Assembly (NCBI GenBank): GCA_033182465.1
Contig: CP137325.1
Location: forward strand, 310,001 to 374,000
Length of the DNA: 64,000 bases
Source: Sanghuangporus weigelae
Taxonomy: Eukaryota; Basidiomycota; Agaricomycetes; Hymenochaetales; Hymenochaetaceae
Direction of reading: 5' to 3'
Made by a program: the position numbers and the translations under genes. Shown piece after piece: positions 1-11,021 of this stretch (position 1 is the first letter of the stretch; every line of letters begins with the position of its first letter). Under the pieces are notes generated by a model. It searched no databases. It worked only from the letters and a program-made list of their open reading frames with translations, and was not told where the DNA came from.

Positions 1-180
1 CCTTCTTGCAGAATGCCGTAAGACACGTTGCTGGTCTTGGAGTACCCTGCGGAAATGGATCAGGTTCTTCCTTCTTAAATTGCCTTGGCCGTAAAATCGA
101 GGCTCCGGTGACTGGATCTGTCACCCTCACCCAATCTACGGGTCTATCGCGACGCGGAATATAGGACCTGAAGGAAGATT
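1..180 (-). CDS. Possible coding exon, open to left edge, unrecognised
   Basis: On the minus strand an open frame runs from about position 180 to the window edge and reads like real protein, with charged and proline-rich stretches such as PRRDRPVDWVRVTDP. It is preceded by a possible intron acceptor (a CAG near 164-166 on the minus strand). Further minus-strand open pieces at 180-380 could be earlier exons, but I could not find one consistent gene model. I do not recognise the family. It could equally be a decayed gene. The rest of the gene would lie left of this window. Confidence 0.3.
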
Positions 181-381
181 GAGCGACGTACTTTGCGAAA
201 CAAGTCTCTCAGAACACACATATCCCTTGATGAATGTAACGCCGCCTATGAGGGACCCGGGATCGGCCCTTCGCAAGAACGATGAAAGCCTTTTATCGAT
301 ATTATCTATGCTGCACAGCAGCTCAGATGTATTAGGCAGTCGGCACGATATTCGGAAGCTGTGAAGAGCCCCTATTATCAC

Positions 382-1532
382 GAGGTCCAGCTCGTCATGA
401 AGGAAGGAAGTCTAAGAGACGAGAAGATGAAGACAGGAAAAGCTCGTTACCTTTCTGTTCACGAGCAGTTTTAAGTTCTATGCGAGATATGCCGTGACTT
501 AGCGCCTCTTAAGAACAAAAGCTTAAGATGGCCAAACGCTGGTAATGATCAGGCCAAACCGGGCCTTAGGGAGAACAAGCACAGGCACGGTAGGACGGTC
601 GCCTCGGAAGAGACAAGAGCATATCGATGAAGTTTACGTGGGTCCAAGTTTGGCTGTCTTTACGAGAATCTATACTTTTCCCGGGTTCTTGTTTCGCACA
701 CGGCCCATCCATGATTCAGTGATCTAATCAAACCGCCACGTAAAAAATAACAACATACCTTGAGAGCAGCGTGCTCAGCGTCGACGAGAAGAGTCAGAAG
801 ACATGAAATGCTATGCAAGAAACTCGAGAGCATTGGGTCTACTTTGCGCTGGTGGCGAGGGCGAAACGTGAGAGCTTGGCTTGAGCTTCGTCGTCGCGTG
901 CACGTGACCACGATTTTCTCAGATGTTTTCATATTTCCTTTCTTTTGTCGCACCTCCGCCCAGGTCATGCCGTTCTGAACGCGCTATCGATGGCAGCGAT
1001 GGGCAGCTTCGCCCAGGCCTTCTTATGGCTTCTACCGAGTAGTTATTGTTAATGATTTGCAAACGTTAATCCATTATTCTTCTCAGGCTCCACAGGGATA
1101 AAGGGAAAAGGAAGAAAAGGCACCGTAACTTGAACTTAACCCAGGCCAGGAAAATATTTCTTCATGCTCGTCGATGAGGACGCTCCTGTATGATGGGTTC
1201 CGAATGAGCTTTTCACCTGCTACAAAGTTCTCGGAGTCTTTCCTACTATGCTGTTCTGGGTTTGCTGCCAGTGCTTGCTCGTCTCAACACACCGCTTTAG
1301 GCAAGTTCTCTATTTATTCATTCCTCCTGTCGATTTTCGAGAATGTCTAACAGCTTGATAGGAGTCTCTGTTCCAAAGCCTGGACTTGTGTGTTGCTACG
1401 CAGCGCCTCACCTTCTCCGCATCTTGTATGTCCGATCTCCTTGACGTAGCTGTTTTTGGACTATACAACTAGCCCACTGAAGAAGCAGACTCATACTTGC
1501 ACAGCTTATTCATAAGCTGGAAGCGCTTATGA
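382..1532. other. No gene supported
   Basis: Short open stretches occur on both strands (for example a 102-codon minus frame at 660-968 with a hydrophobic run near MLSSFLHSISCLLTLL), but none has a convincing exon structure or family motif. The frame at 660-968 might be a first exon of the gene reaching the left edge, since a GT-type donor follows it. The stretch before 1533 presumably holds the promoter of the next plus-strand gene. Confidence 0.3.
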
Positions 1533-2377
1533 GTGGTGCATGTGATCGACAGTACAAAAAGCAAGACGCCGCTCCTGTCATACGCTCTCCTGCAACGCTC
1601 GTCATCCATGGATCCTGAATCGTCTTTGGACCGTACCGCACGCTGGGTGCAACAGCACTCTCAGCACAGCTTCCGACACCAAAGCGCAGCATCGAGGAGC
1701 CATCTAAAGCATCCGCAGCAGGAGGGGACGTCGTCTCAACAATCCTCGAGGACAGACTTGGGTGGACAGAATACTGGAGTGGGCTCTGGTGGACGTGCAT
1801 ATGCCCGGCAGTCAGCAATGGCATATGCGCAAAATAGCTCTTCTCGTTCCAGCCGACAACCCCCTATGGCAGACGAGCCCCTGTCTTCATCCCATCATCG
1901 GCGGTCGCGTTCTCACTCAACTACAGTTCCGCAAGACTACCGGACGCCTCCTCGAATACATATACCTAGCGAGGTTTACCGGCATCCCAACCTGCCGGCA
2001 TTCGTTCAAGGTCCTCCCGGGTCCGGTTATCCAATGTCTATGTCTGCGCCGCGGCGACCTCCGCCGCCCCCTCGAGCTGCAGTTCCCGCTCCTCCGAGTC
2101 CGCCTTTACAAGTTCCAAACCCACTGAATCCGAAGGTACGTTGCACGAGCTTCCTTCACGTCCCGCTTCATAAATCAACGCTTAATCTCCTTTATAGAAA
2201 TCACGACCGACTGTTCATAAGCGACGGCCTTCGCTATCTGGTGAAACGTTTGAGCCTCCTCCGCATCCTCCAATCTACCCGTACCGCGTCGTAGACGGCA
2301 GAGAACCTCGTGTACAGGGTCAAGGGGATACGCTGCGCGGGCGTGGACGCTCATCAAGTGATTCACGTAGGCGATGA
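1533..2377 (+). CDS. Proline/serine-rich disordered protein, two exons
   Basis: Exons at 1533-2135 and 2198-2377 are separated by a 62-nt intron with GT (2136) and AG (2197) borders, giving about 260 residues ending RSSSDSRRR. The protein is low in hydrophobic residues and rich in Ser, Gln, Arg and Pro, with a polyproline patch (RRPPPPPRAAVPAPPSPP) near residues 174-191, so it is probably intrinsically disordered. No catalytic domain, signal peptide or membrane segment is visible. A second Met at 1608 (MDPESSLDRTARW) is an alternative start and may be the real one. Additional 5' exons are possible. Function unknown; proline-rich stretches of this sort often bind SH3 or WW domains, but that is only a guess. 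Confidence 0.65.
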
Positions 2378-3016
2378 CTGGGCTGATGCAAGCACGCGCC
2401 GTGCCTCGTTGCAAAGAGCAGGTTCTAGCGTGCTATGGAGCTTTTCCTCACTCCTATTTATTTCCTATCTCGTCAGTCTATTATTCTTTCGCTATTCCAT
2501 TTCAAAAAAGCCCAACTTTTCTATGCGATTCGGATGGATTACTCTTATGCTGATATAAATTGCTTTTTTTCCCCGTTCACACTGCTATTTCTCGTGTTGT
2601 TTTCACGATGACCAGGTCCTTATCCTCCCTGCATATCACCATCCTGTAATTTTCTAGACATTAATGAGATTTCCGTTGCCACGATGTCCGCTAGTTTGTT
2701 TTGACAAATGTTATGCATTCCGTTTGGACGTATCGTCATTACAGTAATTTTTCTGGAAACAGAAAGGCCGATCTTCCCCGCAAAGCTGACACATCGTAAC
2801 GCCATTGATAATACTTATAGGTAGACCATGTAGACAAGTGATCGCATCCTACTTCCAATACTTAGGACAGCATAAACTTTAAGAGAGCAGTAATACAGGC
2901 TAAAATAAAAATGAACATATGAACGCGAACTTTAAATATGAATTATCCATAGATGAAGAACAAATACATCTTATGGATGCTCCTAACACCTCACAAACCA
3001 AACCAAGGGCGACCAG
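2378..3016. other. Intergenic, convergent 3' regions
   Basis: This AT-richer stretch lies between the stop of the plus-strand proline-rich gene and the stop of the minus-strand GH30 gene. I see no coding potential, RNA gene or repeat. It should hold the 3' ends of both transcripts. Confidence 0.5.
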
Positions 3017-5220
3017 CTATGCAGACCAGGACATAGTCGTGAGGCCAACCGGGAAAGTGTACGTTGCCTGCGAATTTAGTGTTTTTCTTTAAACCACGCT
3101 AACAACACACATCTACTGAGAAACATACCGTCTTTCCTCGGAACTTGATGGATGTCTTCAAAGAATCATCTCCTCTATCATACTTGTCAGAACAGAGGTA
3201 TGCCTAGTGCCACGGATGAAACTTACGAGTTCAGCACGACCAGACTGAAACTCGAACCATTTGAGTAGGCTCCGACCAACAATGCGTCTCCATTGACGTT
3301 AACCTTGATCCGCTTCGTAGGTTGGTTACCAGAGAAGATAGCCTTCGCCGCATGACCCATGGCATAATCTAATAGTAGATTCAGATTAAGAGCACGACTT
3401 CGAGGAGAGACACTCGAAAAGAAAAGTACGCACACTCTTGGTTCAATTGCACCTTTCCGTTAGATGAGATCTGAACGACACCACGGCAGCCCTTTCCGCA
3501 GCTTGATGCCCCAGGTAGCTTCGGGTTTCCTTCTGGATCTACGACGAGGTTCCACATTAGTCCGGTCTGTGCCCAGTGCTTCAGTCCGCCGATAAAGCTG
3601 GTGCATAGTAAAGTTTAATCACCGGAATATCACAAAACCTGAAGCAGCATCCTTACATATTGTTCATGGACCACTACGAAGAAAGAAAGTTTAGCGTTGC
3701 ATTGATACAAACGATTCTTCATCATACCTTGATATCATTCCAGAAGTCTGAACCGACAGTGCCCGTACACTCGGTGAAGTAGAGTTCCTTATCTGGGAAC
3801 GAGTTATGCCAATCATCTTGCTGTTCAACATTTCCACCGTAGCAGTGGAATGCGACTCCAGAAAAGGCTTCCGAAGCACCGTCTTCCCTCATCTGTGGAG
3901 TGTTTAAGGATAACGAATCTGACGGAAGGATAACCGTTACCAGCTCGGAAGCATACGTCGCGGCCTTGTCCCAGTTATGTTCGTATCCAATTACCTTGAC
4001 GTCGTTCATTCCGTTCGTGTTGAGTAGCTTTCGAAGACTGGCTGCAACCCTAGCTTGCGCTTTCGTCGTGTATAAGCATGACGGAAGTGTCGGATTCTGA
4101 CTCTCCGGCTCATTCTAGGAAGCCTCTAAGATTATAGATTGGAAACACCAACCGCTGACACCTACCTGGATAGATATTGCATACGGCCTAAAACCTTTCG
4201 ACTCGAAGCCTTGTACGCTCTTCAGGAGGTAACGCGCCACTATTCACGCTGACATGAAATTTATCAGATCATGAGGTACAAATAACGTACTGGTGTCTGT
4301 ATACTTATCCAAGAAATAACCAGCATTCATTGATCCGCTATTCTTCATCCATCCTGGCTGGATTCGATTTAGAGATGTGTTCGTTGTCGTTATTAAGCAC
4401 GCACCGGTGACCAAGGAACAAGGTGGATTCTGACATTCTTGTTCACAACTTGAATATCCTTGAGCGTAGAGTATATGTAAGGCGGCGCCACGTCGACGCT
4501 AAAGCTTGACAAGTTCGGGTCCTTCTCATCATTGAAGCTATAGTCTGTAGTTGACAATGGTCAGAAAGCAGGAAGGGCATCAATGAGCTAGATACAAATT
4601 TGACCTTTTGGAGAGAAATCAGAAGCACCAATCGCAACGCGGACATAATTGATTGAGGCAGAATGTGCGCCTGGAGTAGCTGCATGCAGAAGATCCAATA
4701 TTCATCACGAAGAATGTAGTGAAGGTATGTACCAACCATCAAACATGGACTTGAGCAGCGCAGCATAAGCACCCGCGTCCTTCCCCTAAAGCCGTGCTTC
4801 AGAAAATTGGATTCAGGGGTTCAGGATCTGTTTACCTTGAGCTTATTCAAAGTATATGCAGATGCGTCCGCTGTACAGGGGAAAAGGAGTCAATACAACA
4901 TTCACAGACAATAGAAGATGCTATGCACTCAAAGTTGCGCCGAATCCGAAGATCGTTTGATACACAGTACCATCGTCGACGTCGATTTCTCCATCTCCGC
5001 CGCCAACATTAGAGCCAAAGGTAAGATTCGTCGAAGTGACGGGTTTTAAAAGAGTTTTTCTATCCTTCGTGGTTTCCCACTAAGTTCGGGAAAGACGTAG
5101 TGGTCCAGGCGTTAGCGGTGGTGAGAGTGATATCGGAGGATGACATACAATCTCATTTATAGTCTGCGACAATGAGCTCCGAGCCAAAATGACGAGAGAC
5201 AATAGAGCTAATGACTTCAT
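3017..5220 (-). CDS. Secreted GH30 family glycoside hydrolase, probable endo-beta-1,6-glucanase
   Basis: About a dozen exons with small GT-AG introns read on the minus strand from ATG at 5220 to TAG at 3017. Exon 1 (5149-5220) is a signal peptide, MKSLALLSLVILARSSLSQT. Later exons give the family landmarks in order: a GFGATLTDASA-type N-terminal motif, YVRVAIGASDFSP, the NEP acid/base motif (codons 4114-4106) and the nucleophile motif FTECTG (codons near 3776-3762). A C-terminal beta-domain ends TTMSWSA. GH30 enzymes are retaining (beta/alpha)8-barrel hydrolases; fungal members with TECTG cut beta-1,6-glucan in cell walls, so a role in wall remodelling or mycoparasitism is likely. Glucosylceramidase-like or xylanase activity is a less likely alternative. 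All key motifs are present and no frame break was seen. Confidence 0.88.
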
Positions 5221-5275
5221 GATCCCTTGTGGTACGGAAAGGATACCCAGAGCCGCGAGAAGAGAATATCCACGC

Positions 5276-5282
5276 TTTATAC
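5276..5282 (-). promoter_or_regulatory. TATA box of the GH30 gene
   Basis: The minus strand reads TATAAAG here, about 56 nt upstream of the GH30 start codon at 5220. The spacing suits a core promoter with a short 5' UTR. Confidence 0.5.
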
Positions 5283-5914
5283 AGTGAAAGTGTCTCAGTA
5301 GGATGCAAAGGCGAACGAGATGAAGCGTAGAGTCCCCGTAGAGTCTCGTGGAACGCAAAGAGAGTGCGAGACCGGCTGGAGGAGGGCAGCAAAGTATAAA
5401 GCACCGTATAGACAATCGCTGACTTGTTCTACTCCGGGAGGAAGGAGCAAAAGCAACTTCAAAGAAAGGTGAGAGATTCATATACCCCGAGATAAATACT
5501 ACATCATTTCCATCTGTAATGCGTAAAGCGCATCCCAGGACAGGTAGTTCTCCGTCTGGACTTATCAACGCGTGGCGACTGCAATAAGCCTTTTCAAATC
5601 GCAAATTTGCATTCATGACCGTTTCAGCTCGAAAGAATTCCGTCTTAAATATAGTAATCTGCATATGACCCAGGTATTCCCCAAGGATGCAAGACGGAGT
5701 TATACTAATACATGGCCGAAAGTATCTCCAGTAGATTCCGTGTCGGTACCCGCCACACAGGACGATCTTTCCAAGAAGCATCCATATCGTCTAGTGACCT
5801 AGAAACCATCAGTGGCGTCAGAAACATTAACTCCGTGTCAGTCAAGGCGATGAATGTCTCACGAGACTCACTGAAATCCAAGATCTCCTACTATGAAGCT
5901 ACATTAGCACTCGA
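5283..5914. other. Intergenic between two minus-strand genes
   Basis: A 233-codon minus frame (5080-5781) overlaps this stretch but only its end is real (the GH30 signal-peptide exon); the rest lacks protein-like composition. The region should hold the GH30 promoter and the 3' end of the hydrolase transcript. No other feature is visible. Confidence 0.45.
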
Positions 5915-7172
5915 CTATAGTTTCGCTTGGGGAGAGGCGCCCACTTGAGGTGAATGCTTCGACATCCACGAGATGCACTCATTGATGAATTTCTCCTTCA
6001 TCCTATCAATTTCGTTATGGAGCTCATGATAGCATCCCTGATAAACCGAACGTTGAACTGCAAGCCAAACAGATCAAATGGTACAAACGGATGCACAAAC
6101 CGTATATGAAGAGTACTCTTTGTCTTTCGCAGGAAGTGTCTCGTAAAAGCGTAGACTTGCTCGAGGTGAAGTGACCTAGTTACATCACGTAAACCAATAG
6201 CTATGCAGGAAAGTTGGGTATTCGGCCAACCTTGTCTTCAGTTCCATGGACAATAAGGAGCTACCAGACTGTCGAGGTCATTAATACGGTAGTTAGGACC
6301 ATTGGGCTTACAGGCAATTCGGTAGGCCATTCCGCGAAACGCTTCTCCAACAGTTCCTCTCCCTGGATTAAAGTAGTTTAATCTCCCGAATGGAGAAAGA
6401 AACGAGACTCGGACCCTGTTGAGCATATCACTGATGCATTTTAAGGACGCCTTCTGTTTGACGAGCGGATCTTTCAGATATTCCTCGGCCACTTTTTTAT
6501 CCCGCGACAGGTCCTATGGAAATGAAAGGAAATAACTGAGAAATTTGACCGGGAAAGACAAAAATCAGTAATACGGGCGACACTGACGTTTGCATTCACA
6601 GAGGCCGGAATGTTCGTATAAGGTGTCAAAACGCTGATCTTTCCACCAACGTAACGCGCTATCTTGGGAGCGGCTTTTGTCTGCAGAATCAGTGGAGCCG
6701 AGGCGACGATTCCAGCAATAGAATGCTTAGTTCGAGTGGCAAGGTCAAGCACTATTCCGCCTCCCTGGTATCGTCAGATGCGAGGATTGCACCAAATACT
6801 AGGACATACCATAGAATGTCCCATAACAAATACAGGCAATCCTTCGCCAAGTCGAGATTTCGCCTCTCCTACTGCCCATTCCGCATCCTCAAGCTGGTGT
6901 TCTCCGGAAGTCTTCCCGTAAGAGCTATCCGTGCTACGATGTTCAACATCTTCCGCAGTCTTTCCGAATCCACGCTGATCGTACGCAAAGACGCTCACAC
7001 CGTGTTCCTGCCACCGAGGGAAAACATGTGCAAAACGTCCGATGTGCTCGATGAACCCATGAAGAAAGACGAGTATAGCTCTGGGCTTCTCAGCCCGATA
7101 TACTCGACAGTAAAATGATGTTGACTGGGGACCCTTCAGCCAATGCTCTTCGTAGGTGGCTGTCATGGTCAT
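5915..7172 (-). CDS. Alpha/beta hydrolase, monoacylglycerol-lipase-like
   Basis: The minus strand reads from ATG at 7172 to TAG at 5915 through several small introns. Exon 1 (6810-7172) gives the oxyanion region FLHGFIEHIGRF, then DQRGFGKT and the nucleophile elbow GHSM near residue 119, continued by GG in the next exon. Later exons supply LLIVHGTEDK (catalytic Asp region) and YHELHNE (catalytic His), completing the Ser-Asp-His triad in the order typical of monoglyceride lipases such as yeast Yju3. It likely hydrolyses monoacylglycerols, releasing fatty acid and glycerol, at lipid droplets or membranes. No signal peptide is seen. Another Met two codons in is an alternative start. Exact substrate is inferred from family only. 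Confidence 0.85.
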
Positions 7173-8162
7173 GGGGGTTATAACATGATTTATTTGTATT
7201 TGAATGTTTAGTCACAAAGCGAGAGTAAGGACTTTGAGCCGCCGATCATCGTGGCTGTGCTCTCTCTTTGTCAGGTTTCCTTTCCGGTCGCAACCTGAAC
7301 GTTCACCACTTTCTACTAGATACCGGATTGCCATCTCTTCAAATTATGCCGCGGAGGCATATTCTTCCAGCTATCACCTTGTTCGGGTACATGTCGCTAC
7401 TGCAGTCCGACTGATGCGAATGCAGCCCCCATACTCGGCGTTCGAATTTTACTCTGACAAACCAGGGCTATAATACCTGGTCTGGATGAAGGGGTGGAAA
7501 TTGCGAAAAATTGAAAAGCTGAAGCGATGTCAAAACTATAAATCAATCGAACAGATACCGGTACTGGTCGCCACTGGCACTATTTTTGGTAGCATATTTA
7601 TTTGGAGGTATCATGCTTTGCATTTCGGCAAGCGGCACATTCCTCAGTTCCGGCCACCGATAAACTCACGAATGCAAGTCATTCCCTCTCACTCTGTACT
7701 CCATGTAAAGACATGCGAAGTATTACAATTCTTCGTACAAAAAAATCTTGTCCGGAAATAATGCTTACGTATGTTCCAGCTATTCTGTCGTATTACACCG
7801 GAGGGAACTCCGAGCATTATTTTGAACAAGTTGATCGGCACCGAGTGTCAGCACCTGTTAGATGAGGTTGGTGAGCTGACACCATCGCTGCCACGACTGC
7901 AAAATCGGGATTATTCCTTCACTGTGTGCATAGAGGACACTTCCAGGCTGACAGCTGTTTTGCGATTGAGACCACCGAGTCCGCAATCTCCGGCATTGGC
8001 AGGCATACATAAATCCTATGTATGCAAACTAAACTACATCAGCAAAGCACTTAAGGGAATACACAGAGGGGTACGAGTCACTCTGTCCTTCAATCCGAGC
8101 TGCATAATGCCTAGTCTCATCCGTCGTTGCGAAATCGGTCTCGGAAGCCAGGGGACAAAGTC
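7173..8162. other. Intergenic, no gene supported
   Basis: Only short overlapping plus-strand frames occur (for example 7486-7761 and 7771-8256), with no family motif and no convincing introns. The left part must contain the promoter of the divergent minus-strand hydrolase. The right part may include eroded 5' sequence of the coiled-coil relic that follows. Confidence 0.4.
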
Positions 8163-8342
8163 GACTCCGAAGCAAGACGAAAGAAGAACTTTAATGAAGC
8201 TGTGGCCAAGTTCAACTCTCGTCGAAGCGATATTGACAGTATTCTGGGGAAACTAGACACCCGAGATAAGAAAGCAGATGCAACAGTTGATGTGCTTCAG
8301 AGGAACATCCAGATTATCAAGACGGTGGTTCAACCTAAGTGA
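8163..8342 (+). pseudogene. Coiled-coil family relic 1
   Basis: The last 60 codons of a plus frame ending at 8342 read KKNFNEAVAKFNSRR and, further on, KKADATVDVLQRN and IIKTVVQ. The spacing of these matches a second relic at 8592-8843 (KKDFEKAVDKFDKL, KKANTTAEAFIRN, TKAAVQ) and, more weakly, residues about 45-95 of the intact gene at 9409-10332. No complete gene surrounds it. I read it as a decayed paralog of a lineage-specific coiled-coil family. Confidence 0.45.
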
Positions 8343-8591
8343 GGATCAGGTCCGGTATGCTGAGTCATGCGCAAGAGAGCAAAGGGAGAGAATGGACGAT
8401 ATAAGAAAAAAACACAGTCTTCAAATCGGTCTTGCAAGATGCAGGTAGCATTCAACACGAGATTTCTGAATGAGCGAAGAATGCAGGAATCGATTACGGA
8501 CTTGTCGACTTCTCAGAGAATGCATCAGGGTTCGAAGCACGCCTCCAAGTCGAGCAGCAAACAAGAGGCTTAGAGAAAGGCTGCAGAATAG

Positions 8592-8843
8592 AAAGAGCGG
8601 AAGAGTAAAGAACGAGAGGAAGAAAGGCTCAAGAAGGACTTCGAGAAAGCCGTAGATAAGTTCGACAAACTCCAATGTGAAGTCGTTGGTATCCTTACAG
8701 AATTGGAAATCAAATGCAAGAAAGCAAACACGACTGCTGAGGCTTTCATCCGGAACCGCATGAAGACCAAGGCTGCCGTACAGGCTACAAAAAATTTGGA
8801 TAAAGCTAAGGCCCTGTTCGGTACAAAAAATAACGGCGGATAG
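8592..8843 (+). pseudogene. Coiled-coil family relic 2
   Basis: An open plus frame to TAG at 8841-8843 encodes a highly charged helical segment (KSKEREEERLKKDFEK onward, ending ALFGTKNNGG). The same frame extends upstream with similar composition but contains TAG codons at 8571 and 8589, so either these lie in an intron or the copy is dead. It is homologous to relic 1 and resembles the N-terminal half of the intact gene at 9409. Neighbouring paralogs support tandem duplication followed by decay. Confidence 0.45.
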
Positions 8844-9408
8844 CTTATCCAAAAGTTAAGGTCGTGATCGCGCCCAAGGAGCACAGGGCATATGGGAGGG
8901 CGATGAATGAAGATGTGAAAATACAGAGCAGATATAACCTAGCGACAATAAAGAGGCTAAAATCTAGGCTCCAGAATGAGGTCGATGCTGTCAAAGTTTC
9001 AGTGTGAAGCTGACCAAGATATTGCCAAAGTCAATGAGGCGTGAAAAAAAAACCTGATGACAATAAAGGAAGAAGCCGATAATCTGGAGCCAAATAAGTT
9101 TGACATTGCTACGCGGGACGGTCAGGTTAGTACAGCAATATGTGACATGGAGAGTCTGTGGAAAAAGACCGAGTTCGAGGCAAATTCTAAAGGATCAGAG
9201 GGTTAGTATAGATAACGAGTGCAGGGACCTGACTAATAACTACTATAGAAGATGAATTAGCGTCAGATATCTCAATGCCCGAACGCCGGTTTCACTCTTT
9301 GCGAGTTTCGCGAAAGCAATGCAATGTGCATTCGTCTCTAACCCACCTGACCACATCAACTTTGCAAGACACTCATCGTAGTCGAGCATTGCGCATAAGA
9401 AATCACCC
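8844..9408 (+). other. Eroded coiled-coil remnants, no intact gene
   Basis: Purine-rich plus-strand sequence (8880-9210) has the lysine/glutamate-rich look of the surrounding coiled-coil copies but frames are short and interrupted. The last part (9210-9408) precedes the intact gene and probably contains its promoter. Confidence 0.35.
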
Positions 9409-10332
9409 TTGAACAGATTCAGTGGAGTATACTTCCGACCAAGAGACTACTTGCCTATCTCATACATCATGCCTGGCCCGCGGAAACAGAGAGAAAACGA
9501 ACGGGAGAGAGAGAAAACAGATGCGAAGAGACAGGAAGAAGCCGGCAGGAAGGCATTGCAAAAATACTATGACCGCCACCTGCATGTTGATGAGGACCTA
9601 AAGGGATTGGAGTACGGCTTCGAAAGAGCCAGAGTCACCACTCAAGTGCTCGGGACAACGCATTTCCAGATAAAGCAAGCCGTTAAGGCCATAAAAGGCC
9701 GCGAAAAGACCACGGAAAACGTTGAAACGAGCAGGAAAGATCTAGACAAGCTGGACGGCGTGTACAAGGCTCATCAAAGGACCCACGAAGAGATCTCGAG
9801 GCACGAGATTGAGTGTGTTGAGGACTTGCACAATCCTGAGGAAGCGTTCGGTACGGCTATCAAGAAGCTGAAGAATGCGCCTGAAGTCATAACCAAGTTA
9901 ATGGAGATGGCCGGAGTAGCGGTGGATGCCAGCTTGATCAAGTTCTCCCAAGATGCTAGAGAGGTATTACAGGCAGAGAACTACGAGCATTCTTCAATCG
10001 CGTTACACATCTGGAGGGAGGCATGGCAGAATCAGTTAGAGATAAACAATTTATACGATCCCAAAAAAATAAGGGTGTTGAGGAGCAGATTCAATGACCT
10101 ACAAGGAATACCTAACGCGCAAGACCACTCGTCTCGGCAATCTCCAGCTAATCTCGAGGAGGTCAAAAACGAGTTGAAGTTAATTCAAGCAGAAATTGAA
10201 GAGCAGAGTCCTAGCAGAGGAAAACTTGAAAAGTTCAAAGGGAATATCAAGAACGCAATGCTGGACATGAGAAAGCTGAAGAGCACTGCCAAGGAACCGT
10301 CGAAGGCAGGAACGGTGACCAGGCCGGCATAG
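9409..10332 (+). CDS. Coiled-coil protein, intact member of a local gene family
   Basis: A single uninterrupted frame of 307 codons. The likely start is the second Met at 9469 (MPGPRKQRENERE), giving 287 residues, because the first 20 codons look like leader sequence. The protein is rich in Lys, Glu, Arg and Gln and almost entirely predicted helix/coiled coil, with heptad-like spacing around KALQKYYDRHLHVDEDLKGL and NELKLIQAEIEEQ. No signal peptide, membrane segment or enzyme motif is present. Partial copies lie on both sides (8163-8843 and about 10696-11003). I do not recognise a named family; a structural or STE/SMC-like role cannot be inferred. Being the only full-length copy argues it may still be functional. 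Confidence 0.65.
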   Translation: MNRFSGVYFRPRDYLPISYIMPGPRKQRENEREREKTDAKRQEEAGRKALQKYYDRHLHVDEDLKGLEYGFERARVTTQVLGTTHFQIKQAVKAIKGREKTTENVETSRKDLDKLDGVYKAHQRTHEEISRHEIECVEDLHNPEEAFGTAIKKLKNAPEVITKLMEMAGVAVDASLIKFSQDAREVLQAENYEHSSIALHIWREAWQNQLEINNLYDPKKIRVLRSRFNDLQGIPNAQDHSSRQSPANLEEVKNELKLIQAEIEEQSPSRGKLEKFKGNIKNAMLDMRKLKSTAKEPSKAGTVTRPA

Positions 10333-10439
10333 AATTTGACCACAGAAAGCTCATATGCATCCATTCGTCAATAAATGGTGGTTCATGGCGGTTTTTCTTG
10401 TTGAGTTGCGCCGATTGTGCCAACCCTGACTAATTGATC

Positions 10440-10640
10440 TACAGTTCCCATTGTCCCTTCGTTGCGTTCCTTTTGCCTCTTGTAGTAGACGAGCCTTTGC
10501 TGTTATTTGCATTGAAATCCAGTCCATTCGTCTCTTCCATGTTGATTTCTACGAGGATCGCATTGACAATATTTTTCACGCTTTCATCTTTCCTGTCTGT
10601 GCATACCGAACTTGTTCTATGACAGGGTCACTGCTCTGAG
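10440..10640 (+). pseudogene. Relic of the eight-cysteine gene promoter and first exon
   Basis: The pyrimidine-rich stretch here lines up with 11255-11460, the 5' region of the intact eight-cysteine gene: shared blocks include GCTGTCTGTGC-like sequence from the signal peptide exon (seen here as CCTGTCTGTGC) and ATGACAGGG from the start of exon 2 (10619-10627 here, 11544-11552 there). The rest of the gene is missing; coiled-coil sequence follows directly. It is best explained as one end of a tandem segmental duplication. Confidence 0.5.
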
Positions 10641-10695
10641 AATCCTCCGTCGGGATGAGAAGGAGGATCCTCGAGGCAAGGAGTTCTGAACACTC

Positions 10696-11003
10696 TTCAA
10701 ACGCGTTACCAATCTGGAGAGAGAGACGGTAGAATCAGCTAGAGATAAACAACATGTACGACCCTAATAATGTTGAGAAGGTTTGGAGAATTGCAAGGTA
10801 AACGTACCGCGCAGGACCAATCGGCACGACAAGACGTCGGCGGACTTGAGGCGACCATAAAGCAGCCAAAGTCAATACTGGCCGAAGTTGAGAATCAGAA
10901 TCCGGGCAGAAGTAAACCGGAAAGTTTCGAAGGGAATATCAAGAAGGCGATGTTAGATATGAGAAACCTAAAAGTCCCGGTACAGCAACTACTACACAAG
11001 TAG
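10696..11003 (+). pseudogene. Coiled-coil family relic 3 (C-terminal part)
   Basis: This copy matches the last third of the intact gene at about 9990-10300: RFGELQGKRTAQDQSARQ against RFNDLQGIPNAQDHSSRQ, and FEGNIKKAMLDMRNLK against FKGNIKNAMLDMRKLK. The homologous DNA starts earlier than the open frame (ATG at 10770), with the reading frame disturbed near the start, and there is no N-terminal half. It ends at TAG 11001-11003. Confidence 0.6.
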
Positions 11004-11021
11004 GCGGGGCGGGGCGGGGGA
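10992..11021 (+). other. G-run tract
   Basis: A run of four G blocks separated by single C bases (GGCGGGGCGGGGCGGGGG) lies across and just after the stop of coiled-coil relic 3. It could be a GC-box-like promoter site or form a G-quadruplex. Its place ahead of the eight-cysteine gene makes a regulatory role possible but unproven. Confidence 0.3.

Noticed and set aside
5080-5781. 233-codon minus-strand frame as an independent gene
   Set aside because: Only its end matters: it contains the GH30 signal-peptide exon starting at 5220, and the upstream part includes that gene's TATA box.
10434-10639. Two overlapping 62-codon plus-strand frames
   Set aside because: The DNA aligns with the promoter and first exon of the eight-cysteine gene, so it is a relic and not a new gene.
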